Positions 4,635 through 12,742 are shown, counted from the first letter of the stretch. The stretch: DNA of 21,619 bases from CAG-877 sp045125935 (GCA_045125935.1 JBGVNW010000024.1:1-21619); one strand, 5' to 3'. Notes: generated by a model from the sequence alone, not told the origin. Numbers and translations: made by a program.

Positions 4635-5282
4635 TCACTCATCAGCATCATTTTTTACACCATTATTTTTAACATAGTTAGATACTTCCATAAAATTATC
4701 ATCATATCCACACTTTTTCTCATCAAAACTAATCCACATATCCGACCAACTAGCACCCTCTTCATACATTTTATATGCATCAGGATTATAAATAGTTCTA
4801 CCACTACTCATTTCTTTATCTAAATCAACGCAATTTTCTTCATCATAAATCTTACACTGAATATCGCATTCTAATTTATCACAGTAATATGCAAATCTAG
4901 CCTCAACACTATTTCTTTCATCAAACTCATAAATTAAACCTCTAATTTTATCCCTATCAGTTAGATTACTTAAAACTTTCTCAATAGCTTCATGACCTAA
5001 TTTTAACTTTTCTTCTCGTGAAGTTTGAAATGGTGTTAAATCACCAATATATATTTCTTCAAGTTCATGTATCGCAAGCATCAATATAACTTTCTCTAAA
5101 TCAACATCATATTGATATTCTGACTTCATCGCAATGGCTAACATCTGCACCCCAAAAATATGCTCCGCAACGCTTTCAACTCTTTCTCTAGTAACATGCC
5201 AGTTTTTCCAACCAGTCCTAACTAAATCTTTTAATCTATTACATAATCCATAATATCTAATAACGTTTTCTGCTCTTTTCAT
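4635..5282 (-). CDS. HD-domain phosphohydrolase, YfbR/HDDC2-like
   Basis: 215 residues. The HD motif set of the 5'-deoxynucleotidase-like family is visible: RVESVAEHIFGVQMLA (His41), LMLAIHELEEIYIGDLTP (His72-Glu73, then Gly-Asp 80-81) and AYYCDKLECDIQ (Asp135). Family members bind a divalent metal and remove phosphate from deoxynucleoside monophosphates. The central His-Asp pair is His-Glu here, so metal binding may be altered; the other ligands are in place. The C-terminal 60 residues are acidic. Its start lies 24 bp after the 3' end of tRNA-Arg, and the next gene follows after 28 bp. The substrate cannot be read from the sequence. Confidence 0.85.
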   Translation of the reverse strand: MKRAENVIRYYGLCNRLKDLVRTGWKNWHVTRERVESVAEHIFGVQMLAIAMKSEYQYDVDLEKVILMLAIHELEEIYIGDLTPFQTSREEKLKLGHEAIEKVLSNLTDRDKIRGLIYEFDERNSVEARFAYYCDKLECDIQCKIYDEENCVDLDKEMSSGRTIYNPDAYKMYEEGASWSDMWISFDEKKCGYDDNFMEVSNYVKNNGVKNDADE

Positions 5283-5305
5283 TAACCATCACTCACAATA
5301 CAATT

Positions 5306-5380
5306 TGGTGTTCGAGACGGGAATCGAACCCATACCATTTCCGTCGGAGGGAAATATTCTATCCGTTAAACTACTCGAAC
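5306..5380 (-). tRNA. tRNA-Arg(CCG)
   Basis: 75 nt: acceptor GTTCGAG/CTCGAAC fully paired, anticodon arm TTTCC-CTCCGAC-GGAAA giving anticodon CCG, T-arm ATGGG-TTCGATT-CCCGT, discriminator A and encoded CCA. It sits between the lipoprotein gene (13 bp upstream) and the HD gene. Confidence 0.92.
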
Positions 5381-5393
5381 AAATTAAAGGAGT

Positions 5394-5876
5394 CTACTCA
5401 CATTCAACTCCAAAGGTTTCTGCAAAATCTAGCCAAGTTTGTAATTTTACTTTACCATCTTCATCAATAACATTATCTTCAGATCCTTCAATATCAAGTA
5501 ATGCATCAATATCAATCTTTTCATAATTAATTGTAACATCAGTAATTACAGAATCACTATCCCTAATAACTTCCGCATCATAATATTTTAATCCTTCGTA
5601 CGCCTTATAAATATTTTTATAAGCCGCCTCATAAGTGTCTAAAATTTCCTCATCATCACTAAGAACTTGTTCAGAAGAATGAAGAACGGTTAAATATTCA
5701 CCATCATAATAAAGTTCATAAAACATTTGGCTTGTCGCTCCATCAATCGTCCCAACTCTGCTACATTGTATAACACCACTTCCACCAGCATTAGAAACTG
5801 ATGCCTCACATCCAGTACAAATTAATACTAAACCACAAACTAAGAAAATACCAACTTTTTTAAACTTCCTAATCAT
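5394..5876 (-). CDS. Lipoprotein, DUF1307/YehR-like
   Basis: 160 residues from ATG 5876. The upstream in-frame ATG (5891) is rejected because its next codons form the GAGGAGG ribosome site of this start. Residues 1-22 are a signal peptide (MIRKFKKVGIFLVCGLVLIC) ending in a lipobox-like CTGC with Cys23 as the lipidated residue. The mature part has the pattern of small YehR-type lipoproteins: a strand region (MFYELYYDGEYLTVLHSSEQ), a central helix (YEAAYKNIYKAYEGLKYYD) and a final VTINYEKIDIDALLD. The function of that family is unknown. Start overlaps the preceding DUF1003 gene by 8 bp, so the two are coupled. Confidence 0.75.
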   Translation of the reverse strand: MIRKFKKVGIFLVCGLVLICTGCEASVSNAGGSGVIQCSRVGTIDGATSQMFYELYYDGEYLTVLHSSEQVLSDDEEILDTYEAAYKNIYKAYEGLKYYDAEVIRDSDSVITDVTINYEKIDIDALLDIEGSEDNVIDEDGKVKLQTWLDFAETFGVECE

Positions 5877-6387
5877 CTTTTTCCTCCTCAAGTAGCTTAA
5901 TTATCTTCTTCTGATTTTTAATTACATCATTAATATGATCATGAAGAGACTCAAGGATAAGCTCACTCTTTAAATCTGTACGATAATCATTTTGGTTTCT
6001 TAAACTATCTTTTGCCGCTTGTCTATTTTGACTCATCATAATAATAGGAGCTTGAATTGCCGCAATACAAGATAATACCAGATTAAGCAAGATAAACGGA
6101 TACGGATCAATTTCACTACCTTCCGCAAGTATTACTGTATTTAAGACAATCCATCCTACCAAAAATAATATAAAACAAATGATAAAAGTCCAACTACCCG
6201 CAACTTCACTAACCTTATCCGCAACTCTATCACCAAAAGACATTTTAGCCTCTTCCTGTTTATCAACATCAATCGCAATAGGTTGATCAATCAATAAATC
6301 AAGTAACTCTTCCTCATCTCTTTCATCAAGTTCATTGTTTCTTAAAAGCATTTGAACTATTTCTTTTTTTGTTCTTCTCTTCTCCAT
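5869..6387 (-). CDS. DUF1003 membrane protein
   Basis: 172 residues from ATG 6387, preceded by GGTGATAGG; longer in-frame versions lack a ribosome site. Residues 1-60 are cytoplasmic and charged. Two membrane helices follow: residues 66-87 (WTFIICFILFLVGWIVLNTV) and 96-118 (YPFILLNLVLSCIAAIQAPI). Then the family hallmark IIMMSQNRQAAKDSLRNQND and YRTDLK...ESLHDHI, and a C-terminal helix. The arrangement and wording match DUF1003 closely. The family has no established activity. A TG-extended -10 (6412-6404) directly upstream suggests this gene starts the transcript that continues through lipoprotein, tRNA-Arg, HD gene, unknown gene and tRNA-Thr. Confidence 0.9.
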   Translation of the reverse strand: MEKRRTKKEIVQMLLRNNELDERDEEELLDLLIDQPIAIDVDKQEEAKMSFGDRVADKVSEVAGSWTFIICFILFLVGWIVLNTVILAEGSEIDPYPFILLNLVLSCIAAIQAPIIMMSQNRQAAKDSLRNQNDYRTDLKSELILESLHDHINDVIKNQKKIIKLLEEEKDD

Positions 6388-6403
6388 ACCTATCACCATA
6401 AAA

Positions 6404-6412
6404 AGTATAACA
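6404..6412 (-). promoter_or_regulatory. Extended -10 promoter for the DUF1003 operon
   Basis: TGTTATACT (6412-6404) on the - strand: TG-N-TATACT. No good -35 is seen. It follows the preceding terminator by about 20 bp. Confidence 0.5.
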
Positions 6413-6430
6413 TAAAATATTTTATTATAA

Positions 6431-6457
6431 AAGAAAAATAGTATCATAAGACACTAT
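6431..6457 (-). terminator. Terminator of the alpha/beta hydrolase gene
   Basis: ATAGTGTC (6457-6450), loop TTAT, GATACTAT (6445-6438), then TTTTTCTTTT. It begins right at the stop codon. Confidence 0.8.
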
Positions 6458-7291
6458 CTATCTATTCAAAAACTCACAAACTTTTGTATAAAATGCATTT
6501 TCAACATCTAAATTCATATTTCTTAATAGCCCATGTCCAACAACAGGAATTTCTAAAATTTCCCCCTGACAAATCTCTAAATACCTATAAGCTTCACCTT
6601 TAATAAAATCATTTTCTCCTGTAATAATCAATACCTCGCATTCTAGTTGTTTCTTACTAAGTAACGGAAATACCAATTCATCTTTATAATTCTTTTTAAA
6701 GCGTAGACTACTACCATAATAATTCTTTAAACTATTAATTAATCCTGTATTAATTTTATCATTCTTCAAAGTATTAACATCATCAAAATAATTACCACTT
6801 AAAACAGGACTAATCAAAATACATTTCTTAATGATTCCACCAAGAATCTTATTAACACTAACTACCATAGTAGCTCCAATAGAATCTCCCATTAAAGTAA
6901 TATTAGAAAGAGAAATCTTTGCATCAACCAATTCATCGCATAAAAACTTAACACATTCTGAAACATCATTTAAACAATCTAAATATCTTTTATCCTCATC
7001 ATAATCAACCGCTATTACAAGCCTCTTTGTCTTAAGTGCAAGTTCCACACAAATATCCGAATAATGATTACCACAACCAGATACCGAAGATATTCCATGA
7101 ATATAAATAATAACCTTATTTAGATTTGATACTTTTTCAGGATAAAATACTCTAACAGGAGTAATTTCTTCATTTAAAACAATCTTATAACTAGATATAT
7201 TTCTCTTAGAAATAGATGGATGGATAATCTTTTTTATATTACTATATAATTTATATTTTAATCCATCCTCAAAATTATTTATCTGTTGCAT
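6458..7291 (-). CDS. Alpha/beta hydrolase (esterase/lipase type)
   Basis: 277 residues from ATG 7291, with GGTGGTG 6 bp before it; two in-frame GTG codons just upstream lie inside that site. Motifs of a serine hydrolase are complete: oxyanion-loop HG (residues 65-66, in YIHGISS), nucleophile elbow GDSIGA with Ser137, acid Asp228 in ITGENDF, and His253 in VVGHGLL. HG plus GDS-G resembles the hormone-sensitive-lipase/acetyl-hydrolase branch, although HGG is HGI here. No signal peptide, so probably cytoplasmic. It stands alone between two terminators, downstream of the phospholipid acyltransferase operon; a role in ester or lipid turnover is only suggested by this. Confidence 0.8.
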   Translation of the reverse strand: MQQINNFEDGLKYKLYSNIKKIIHPSISKRNISSYKIVLNEEITPVRVFYPEKVSNLNKVIIYIHGISSVSGCGNHYSDICVELALKTKRLVIAVDYDEDKRYLDCLNDVSECVKFLCDELVDAKISLSNITLMGDSIGATMVVSVNKILGGIIKKCILISPVLSGNYFDDVNTLKNDKINTGLINSLKNYYGSSLRFKKNYKDELVFPLLSKKQLECEVLIITGENDFIKGEAYRYLEICQGEILEIPVVGHGLLRNMNLDVENAFYTKVCEFLNR

Positions 7292-7313
7292 ATACTTCAC
7301 CACCCTAATAATA

Positions 7314-7349
7314 CCACAAAAAAAGAAGTCTCACTCTGAAAACTCCTTT
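7314..7349 (-). terminator. Terminator of the plsC/AMP-ligase/plsC operon
   Basis: AAAGGAGT (7349-7342) pairs with ACTTCTTT (7329-7322) with one G-T, then a T-run on the - strand. Confidence 0.7.
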
Positions 7350-7358
7350 TACTTTACA

Positions 7359-7949
7359 CTATTTACCACTATTTTTTAAACTTTCACGCATTAATTTTTC
7401 TACTTCATGTTCCAATTTCTTATTAGCCTTTTCTAAATCATCATCTGCTTTAAAAGGCTTACCAAATCTAATCGTCAAATTCTGACTACGAAATTTATAA
7501 TCACCTGTAATTCCAAACGGCACTAAATAACTATCTGTCTTATTTGCCATTGAAACAGCACCAAACTTAAATGGGAGTAAAAACTTATCAGTCTTATTAC
7601 GTGTTCCTTCTGGAAAAAGTCCAAGAACCTCACCATTTTTTAAAACTTCAATACCTGCAGTCTTCGCAGCCTCATCCTTTTTACTGCGATCTACCGGAAT
7701 GCACCCAGCCAACTTAAAAAACCAAGCAAATTTACCATCAAAATACTCTTTCTTAGCCATATAATGGATTACTCTTTTAGTCGAAATAATCGTAAGACAT
7801 TGATCCATTAAATGTTTATGATTACCAACAATTAGAATAGAGCCTTCTTCCGGAATATTTTCCTTACCAATAATTGTTGGATTATAATAAAGTTTAAATA
7901 TTGGTGCCAAAATAAATCTAAGAAATCTAAAACCATACATCTTATTCAT
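7359..7949 (-). CDS. plsC: 1-acylglycerol-3-phosphate acyltransferase-like protein (second copy)
   Basis: 196 residues. I chose ATG 7949, which overlaps the ligase stop (ATGAATAA) and has GAGG 9 bp upstream; longer versions run into the ligase frame. PlsC/LPLAT motifs: H-X4-D at His44-Asp49 (NHKHLMD), block II around GCIPVDRS (82-89), FPEGTR (112-117) and the VPFGITG block. The N-terminal residues 8-24 are a membrane-associating hydrophobic helix. Family members move an acyl chain to lysophosphatidate or lysophospholipid at the inner face of the membrane. It is the last gene of a three-gene operon with an acyl-activating ligase and another LPLAT. Confidence 0.9.
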   Translation of the reverse strand: MNKMYGFRFLRFILAPIFKLYYNPTIIGKENIPEEGSILIVGNHKHLMDQCLTIISTKRVIHYMAKKEYFDGKFAWFFKLAGCIPVDRSKKDEAAKTAGIEVLKNGEVLGLFPEGTRNKTDKFLLPFKFGAVSMANKTDSYLVPFGITGDYKFRSQNLTIRFGKPFKADDDLEKANKKLEHEVEKLMRESLKNSGK

Positions 7950-9678
7950 CGTCATCTTCCTCTTCAGAAGTATTTTCATCGCGTAAACGTCTAAAATCAA
8001 CTTTACCAAGTAAAGTTTTTGGTAAAGATTTACGGAATTCAAACTCATATGGAATGGAATATGCAGCTAAATTCTTTTTGCAATGTCCTTTAATACTACT
8101 TTTAACATTCATTCCACTATAATCATTTTTTAATACAATAAAAGCTTTAGGTACCTCAACTTTATAAGGATGTGGTATTCCAACAACACTGCATCTTAAT
8201 ACCGCAGGATGTTCTTCAATAACACTCTCTACATAACTAGGATAAATATTATAACCACTACTAACAATCATTCGCTTGATACGTTGACGATAATAAATAA
8301 CTCCCTCATCTGTCATCATCCCCATATCACCAGTATGTAACCATAATGCTCCATCCTTATGTATCTGTAACATCTCATTAGTTTCTTTTTCATTGTCCAA
8401 ATATCCAAGCATCACAGTTGGACCACTTACGCAGATTTCTCCATCTTCACCGTAAGAAACTTCATTTTGAGTACCAGGAGTAACAATTTTAATATAATTT
8501 CCTGGAAGTGGTATCCCAATACTACCATCTCTAGCAGCCTTACCAAAAGCTAAACACACTGCCGCAAGGGACTCTGTCATTCCAAATCCTTGACAAACCT
8601 TAACATTAGAACCATGTTCACTTAAATATAAATTAACACGTCTATTTAAGCTTTCTGATAAACTATCTCCACCACTAATAACATATTTAAGCATACTCAA
8701 ATCTAAATTATCATTTTTAATATTAGTTAACGCTTCAAACAATGTTGGAACTCCTAAAATAATATTAGGTCTATATTTTTCAATAATCTTATCAAACTTT
8801 CTCGAATTAAACTGAGGAATCATAACTATTTCGCACCCTAAAACAAGTGGAATATTAATAGATACTCCCAAGCCAAAACCATGGAATATTGGTAAAATGC
8901 CAAGTACCCTATCTCCAACACTAATATCACTTAAAACAATCTTTACTTGTTCCGTCATTGAATTAAATGAACCATTCGATAAAACAATCCCCTTAGGATT
9001 ACCAGTTGTCCCACCACTATGTAAAATTACTGCTGGATCATCTTTATGTACCTCAACTTTATACTCAGTAGAATATGAATTTGCTTTATTTAAAAAGTCT
9101 CTCCAATAAAGATATTGTTCACTTTTACGAGGTTTCTTTACCTTATAACCTTGAGTAACCTCATACCCCAGTCCAAGTAAAGGTGGCATCGAATCCCTTG
9201 CCGATACAACAATTGTCTTATAAACATCAGTATCCTTAATAATATCCTTTACTTTCTCATAACAAACATCAATGGTTACTAGCATAACACTATGTGTATT
9301 TGCTAAATAATCTTTAATTTCAGACTCACCCGATAAAGGATGAATCATATTCGCAATTGCTCCAATTTTATTAATTGCATAAAAACTAATAAGTCCTTCT
9401 GGAGTATTAGGCATACAAATAGTCACAACATCCCCTCGACGAATACCTTGACTTCTAAAAGCTACTGCACACTTATCAATTAACCCCAAAAATTCTCGGT
9501 AAGTAATACGTTTACCAAAATAATTAATTGCAAAACTAGCCTCATGGTCCACTGAACTTCTACGAAGCATCTCATAAATCGAAATATCATCAACTTCTAA
9601 TTTTAAATCACTTTTACTATAGAATTTCTTCCATGGCATCTTAATTTTCATTTGTTTTAGTTTCTTTATTACATTCAT
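7942..9678 (-). CDS. AMP-forming acyl ligase (acyl-CoA/acyl-ACP synthetase type)
   Basis: 578 residues. ANL-superfamily motifs in order: P-loop SGGTTGNPKG (221-230); FGMTES adenine-binding motif; LHTGDMG; the hinge region IKRMIVSSGYNIYPSYVES; and the C-terminal catalytic lysine in LPKTLLGKVDFRRLR. Such enzymes activate a fatty acid as acyl-AMP and pass it to CoA or acyl carrier protein. The placement between two LPLAT genes, overlapping the first by 38 bp and the last by 8 bp, mirrors the two halves of Aas (acyltransferase plus acyl-ACP synthetase), so re-acylation of lysophospholipids or use of scavenged fatty acids is likely. The acceptor cannot be decided from sequence. GGAGGAG precedes the ATG. 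The C-terminus is acidic (EEEDDDE). Confidence 0.9.
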   Translation of the reverse strand: MNVIKKLKQMKIKMPWKKFYSKSDLKLEVDDISIYEMLRRSSVDHEASFAINYFGKRITYREFLGLIDKCAVAFRSQGIRRGDVVTICMPNTPEGLISFYAINKIGAIANMIHPLSGESEIKDYLANTHSVMLVTIDVCYEKVKDIIKDTDVYKTIVVSARDSMPPLLGLGYEVTQGYKVKKPRKSEQYLYWRDFLNKANSYSTEYKVEVHKDDPAVILHSGGTTGNPKGIVLSNGSFNSMTEQVKIVLSDISVGDRVLGILPIFHGFGLGVSINIPLVLGCEIVMIPQFNSRKFDKIIEKYRPNIILGVPTLFEALTNIKNDNLDLSMLKYVISGGDSLSESLNRRVNLYLSEHGSNVKVCQGFGMTESLAAVCLAFGKAARDGSIGIPLPGNYIKIVTPGTQNEVSYGEDGEICVSGPTVMLGYLDNEKETNEMLQIHKDGALWLHTGDMGMMTDEGVIYYRQRIKRMIVSSGYNIYPSYVESVIEEHPAVLRCSVVGIPHPYKVEVPKAFIVLKNDYSGMNVKSSIKGHCKKNLAAYSIPYEFEFRKSLPKTLLGKVDFRRLRDENTSEEEDDDE

Positions 9679-10246
9679 AATACTCCTCCAACTTAGAAGA
9701 TATAGTTCTCATCAATCTTTTATTTTCAACATCAAGTTCATCTGTAATAGCTATCTTCTCTAAAAATTCTATCCCAACACTCTTACCAATAATATTATAT
9801 TTACCTGTTATAACAAATGGTACTATAAAACTATTTGTATCTTTAGCCATTTTTACTGCTCCAATTTTAAAAGGCATTACAATATCATCGGTTCTATTAA
9901 TTGTCCCTTCCGGAAATATTCCAATTACTCTTCCCTCACGAAGTACATTCTTTGCACTACTTAATGCATCTTTATCGTGTATCTTTCTATTTACTGGAAT
10001 ACATCCCATCCATTTAACCACAACACCAACTATTCCCTTAAATAGTTCAATCTTAGCTAAAAAATGAACAGGTCTAAAAACAACTGCTATTAACATTAGT
10101 GAATCTAAATTATTAGTATGATTTCCCGCTAAGACTACTGATCCATCTTTCGGAATGTTTTCTCTTCCAATAACCTTCGGATGAAAAAACAAATAAAATA
10201 GTGGTGTCAAAATACACTTTATAATTCCATAAAAAACTCTTTTCAT
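9641..10246 (-). CDS. plsC: 1-acylglycerol-3-phosphate acyltransferase-like protein (first copy)
   Basis: 201 residues. LPLAT motifs: His43-Asp48 (NHTNNLD), GCIPVNRK (81-88), FPEGTI (111-116) and VPFVITG. FPEGT is followed by I and not the usual R, which in the family contacts the glycerol phosphate, so acceptor choice may differ from the second copy. Residues 4-22 form a hydrophobic N-terminal helix. It opens the operon, about 35 bp after the murI terminator, and its 3' end overlaps the ligase by 38 bp. The two copies are clearly related but not a recent duplication. Confidence 0.9.
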   Translation of the reverse strand: MKRVFYGIIKCILTPLFYLFFHPKVIGRENIPKDGSVVLAGNHTNNLDSLMLIAVVFRPVHFLAKIELFKGIVGVVVKWMGCIPVNRKIHDKDALSSAKNVLREGRVIGIFPEGTINRTDDIVMPFKIGAVKMAKDTNSFIVPFVITGKYNIIGKSVGIEFLEKIAITDELDVENKRLMRTISSKLEEYYECNKETKTNEN

Positions 10247-10278
10247 ATTACACCTACACTATAATTTTACTCATAAAA

Positions 10279-10310
10279 TAAAAAAATAGCAAGCCAAGAG
10301 GCTTACTATC
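10279..10310 (-). terminator. Terminator of nrtR-nadK-murI
   Basis: ATAG-t-AAGCC (10309-10300), loop TCTT, GGCTT-g-CTAT (10295-10286), then seven T. The stem includes the murI stop codon. Confidence 0.9.
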
Positions 10311-11037
10311 AATATAAACTGATTAAAGAATCATCTAAAGAATTATAAATTGTAACAGTTCCAAGAGACTTATCTTTCTTTAATAAATCATGTAATTCCA
10401 TCTGTCTTTTCACTTCTCTTGCTACTCCATTAGCACCATCTAACAATACAACTCCAGGCATTTCTTCTAATATTTCATTCTTTGCAAAAGGATAATGTGT
10501 ACATCCTAAAACAATAGAATCTATATTTTTATCTTTATAATCTTTAAAGACATCTTTTAATATTTTCCTTATTTCTTCTTTATCATCTTTTTCAATAGCT
10601 TGAGCAAGTCCAAAACAAGGAACTAAATAAATATTTTGATCAACTCTTTTATTATCACGAATAAGTTCACTTGTACGTTCAGATTCAATAGTCGCAGGTG
10701 TTGCCATTACAAGTGTATTTTTAAAATTATGATCACATGCCACCTTAATTGCTGGAACAGTTCCAACAAACACAATCTCCGGATACATAAGGCGTAACTT
10801 CTTCATACATCTAGTTGTTGCTGTATTACATGCTATAACAATTACACGACATTCTCTTTCTACTAAATAATCAACAACCCCACTAGTAATAGAAATTAAC
10901 TCTTCATCACTCTTTTCACCATATGGATTATTTAAACTATCTCCATAATATAAGAAATCCTCATTAGGTAAAAGTCTTCTCAACTCTTCAAGAATAGACA
11001 TTCCACCCCTACCAGAATCAAATACCCCAATTTTCAT
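10309..11037 (-). CDS. murI: Glutamate racemase
   Basis: 242 residues, slightly short for the family (about 255-270). It converts L- to D-glutamate for peptidoglycan, so the organism probably builds a wall, unlike true mycoplasmas. Motifs: FDSGRGGM (6-13), PYGEKS (38-43), the two catalytic cysteines Cys70 (ACNTAT) and Cys179 (GCTHYP). It starts 7 bp after the NAD kinase stop, in the operon nrtR-nadK-murI, and is closed by a strong terminator. An operon with NAD genes has no obvious metabolic reason. Confidence 0.95.
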   Translation of the reverse strand: MKIGVFDSGRGGMSILEELRRLLPNEDFLYYGDSLNNPYGEKSDEELISITSGVVDYLVERECRVIVIACNTATTRCMKKLRLMYPEIVFVGTVPAIKVACDHNFKNTLVMATPATIESERTSELIRDNKRVDQNIYLVPCFGLAQAIEKDDKEEIRKILKDVFKDYKDKNIDSIVLGCTHYPFAKNEILEEMPGVVLLDGANGVAREVKRQMELHDLLKKDKSLGTVTIYNSLDDSLISLY

Positions 11038-11044
11038 AACACAC

Positions 11045-11845
11045 CTACTTTACAAACTTGTCCCCAATTTTCTTTGCAAAATTATAATCACTCATTCTAA
11101 CTATTTTAATAGTCTTTTTATCTACAAATGTATCTATCTTATTAACATTACAATATTTTTGCTTATCACCATCAATAATAATTATTAAATTCCGTTTATC
11201 AACACTAGGCACTAAATTAATTATTTTTTCCTGTGGTACAATAACTGGCACTAACAAATTACGATAAGCCTTGCTATTTAGTGGTGCTATTGGTGTAATT
11301 TGCAAAGTATGAAATGTATTATAAACAATACTTCCACCTAGGCTCATATTATAAGCAGTTGAACCAAACGAAGTTGCTACTAACATACCATCTCCAACAT
11401 AATTTTCTAATAATACATCATCTATTTTTACGGCCAATTTCGTAACACTCAAATTATTGTCTCTAACAACAAACTCATTTAAAGAAAAATGCCTTGAAAT
11501 ACTATCATCCGTTGTAATTTCAATCTCTTGTACTCCAACCTCTTCCCACTTAAATGTATCCATACTAATCAAATTAACAAACTCATCAATCTCATCAATC
11601 GAAACATCTTGGGCAAATCCTAATGTTCCAGCATTAATTCCAACGTAATAGCAATCACTATTAAAATTACTTTCTTTAACCATTCTTAAGAAAGAACCGT
11701 CTCCGCCGATTGCTATTCCCAAATCAAAATCATCATCAACTATTTCAAAAGCTTTTTCTTTTAATTTTTCTATTACTATTTCAGAAACATTTCTTGACTT
11801 TAAGTTGTCATTAACAAATAATTTAACTTTATTTATTTTTCTCAT
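11045..11845 (-). CDS. nadK: NAD kinase
   Basis: 266 residues from ATG 11845, with AGAGGAAA before it; upstream in-frame extension runs inside nrtR. It phosphorylates NAD with ATP to give NADP. Motifs: GGDG at 47-50 (IAIGGDGSFLR), GINAGTLGF (69-77), Asn123-Glu124 (SLNEFVV), and the long signature around 150-172 (VGDGMLVATSFGSTAYNMSL). One base separates the nrtR stop from this start (TAG-T-ATG), so the pair is translationally coupled and expression is tied to the regulator. Confidence 0.95.
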   Translation of the reverse strand: MRKINKVKLFVNDNLKSRNVSEIVIEKLKEKAFEIVDDDFDLGIAIGGDGSFLRMVKESNFNSDCYYVGINAGTLGFAQDVSIDEIDEFVNLISMDTFKWEEVGVQEIEITTDDSISRHFSLNEFVVRDNNLSVTKLAVKIDDVLLENYVGDGMLVATSFGSTAYNMSLGGSIVYNTFHTLQITPIAPLNSKAYRNLLVPVIVPQEKIINLVPSVDKRNLIIIIDGDKQKYCNVNKIDTFVDKKTIKIVRMSDYNFAKKIGDKFVK

Positions 11846-11846
11846 A

Positions 11847-12671
11847 CTATTTCCTCTTATATTTAAATAATACTGAAGGTCTATGTCCTCCACCAGTACG
11901 CATCTTAGTACTTTTTTCAACTTTATCAGCTATAATTCTTCTAAATGCCGGATCAAGTAATTTCTTATTTAAGATAACTTCATATACTTGTTGTAATTCC
12001 CCTAACGTAAAATACTCTGGCATCATATTAAATACTATATCAGTATAATTAATTTTATTTCTAATTCGCTCTACTCCGGCTAAAATAACAACGGCATGAT
12101 CAAATGCCAATTTTTCATTATTTAAAGCTTTAAAATCATAGCGATCAGTAGTCTTATCTCTTAAAGTTTTCTTAACACTAAATGAAATGCTTTCTACACC
12201 ATTATTTAAATTAAATTCAACTACACCGTTTTTCTCTTCCATTAAAATAATATCAAACCATGAAGCATTTTCTATTCTTTGAGTTAAGCGATTTTTATCG
12301 ATTAATCCAACATATGAAGTAGAAACAATTCTCATTCTTGGATCTCTATCAATAGAATCAAAAGTATATAATTGCTCTAAATAAATGTCCTCTAAATTAG
12401 TCTCTCTTTTTAAGACTCTTTTAGCACATTCTTCTAAAGTTTCACTTTTAGGATCTAGAAAACCTCCTGGTAAACACCATTTACCTTTGTAAGGATAATC
12501 ATCTCTTTTAACTAAAAGAATACTCATCATTTTCTTGCAGGTTTTACGATAATTAGCTTGTTCTTGGTCAGAAACACTTAAAAGTAAAATGTCAGCAGTC
12601 ATTGATAGTTTTTCAAATTGACTAGAGTCATAATCTTTTAAAAATTCTTCTTCATTTTTATATTCTTTCAT
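11847..12671 (-). CDS. nrtR: NrtR-type regulator (Nudix-like domain plus winged helix)
   Basis: 274 residues. Residues 25-150 form a Nudix-like domain with KWCLPGGFLDP (64-74) and LYTFDSIDRDPRMRIVSTSY (101-120), the NrtR pattern. Residues about 195-274 form the wHTH with FTLGELQQVYEVILNKKLLD, FRRII and RTGGGHRPSVLFKYKRK. NrtR proteins repress NAD genes and release DNA on binding ADP-ribose. The catalytic Nudix box (REUXEEXGU) reads RVLKRETNL here, with E lost at two metal positions and G changed, so hydrolysis should be lost while sensing may remain, as known for NrtR. Neighbours nadK, nadD, pncC and prs fit an NAD regulon. Confidence 0.9.
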   Translation of the reverse strand: MKEYKNEEEFLKDYDSSQFEKLSMTADILLLSVSDQEQANYRKTCKKMMSILLVKRDDYPYKGKWCLPGGFLDPKSETLEECAKRVLKRETNLEDIYLEQLYTFDSIDRDPRMRIVSTSYVGLIDKNRLTQRIENASWFDIILMEEKNGVVEFNLNNGVESISFSVKKTLRDKTTDRYDFKALNNEKLAFDHAVVILAGVERIRNKINYTDIVFNMMPEYFTLGELQQVYEVILNKKLLDPAFRRIIADKVEKSTKMRTGGGHRPSVLFKYKRK

Positions 12672-12696
12672 AATAACACCTCTTATTTACAAATTG

Positions 12697-12725
12697 ATTA
12701 TAACACATTAGTAATTAAAAGTCCA
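12697..12725 (-). promoter_or_regulatory. nrtR promoter, overlapping the upstream terminator
   Basis: TGGACT (12725-12720), 17 bp, TATAAT (12702-12697). The -35 lies in the 3' arm of the terminator hairpin of the preceding unit. Just downstream, GTTAT...AATAA (12707-12685) weakly resembles the palindromes at 17211-17289. Confidence 0.6.
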
Positions 12726-12736
12726 CCTAAGGACTT
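12715..12736 (-). terminator. Terminator of the hydrolase/small-protein operon
   Basis: AAGTCC (12736-12731), loop TTAGGT, GGACTT (12724-12719), then TTTAATT. Short stem with a weak T-run. Confidence 0.65.
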
Positions 12737-12742
12737 ATATAT

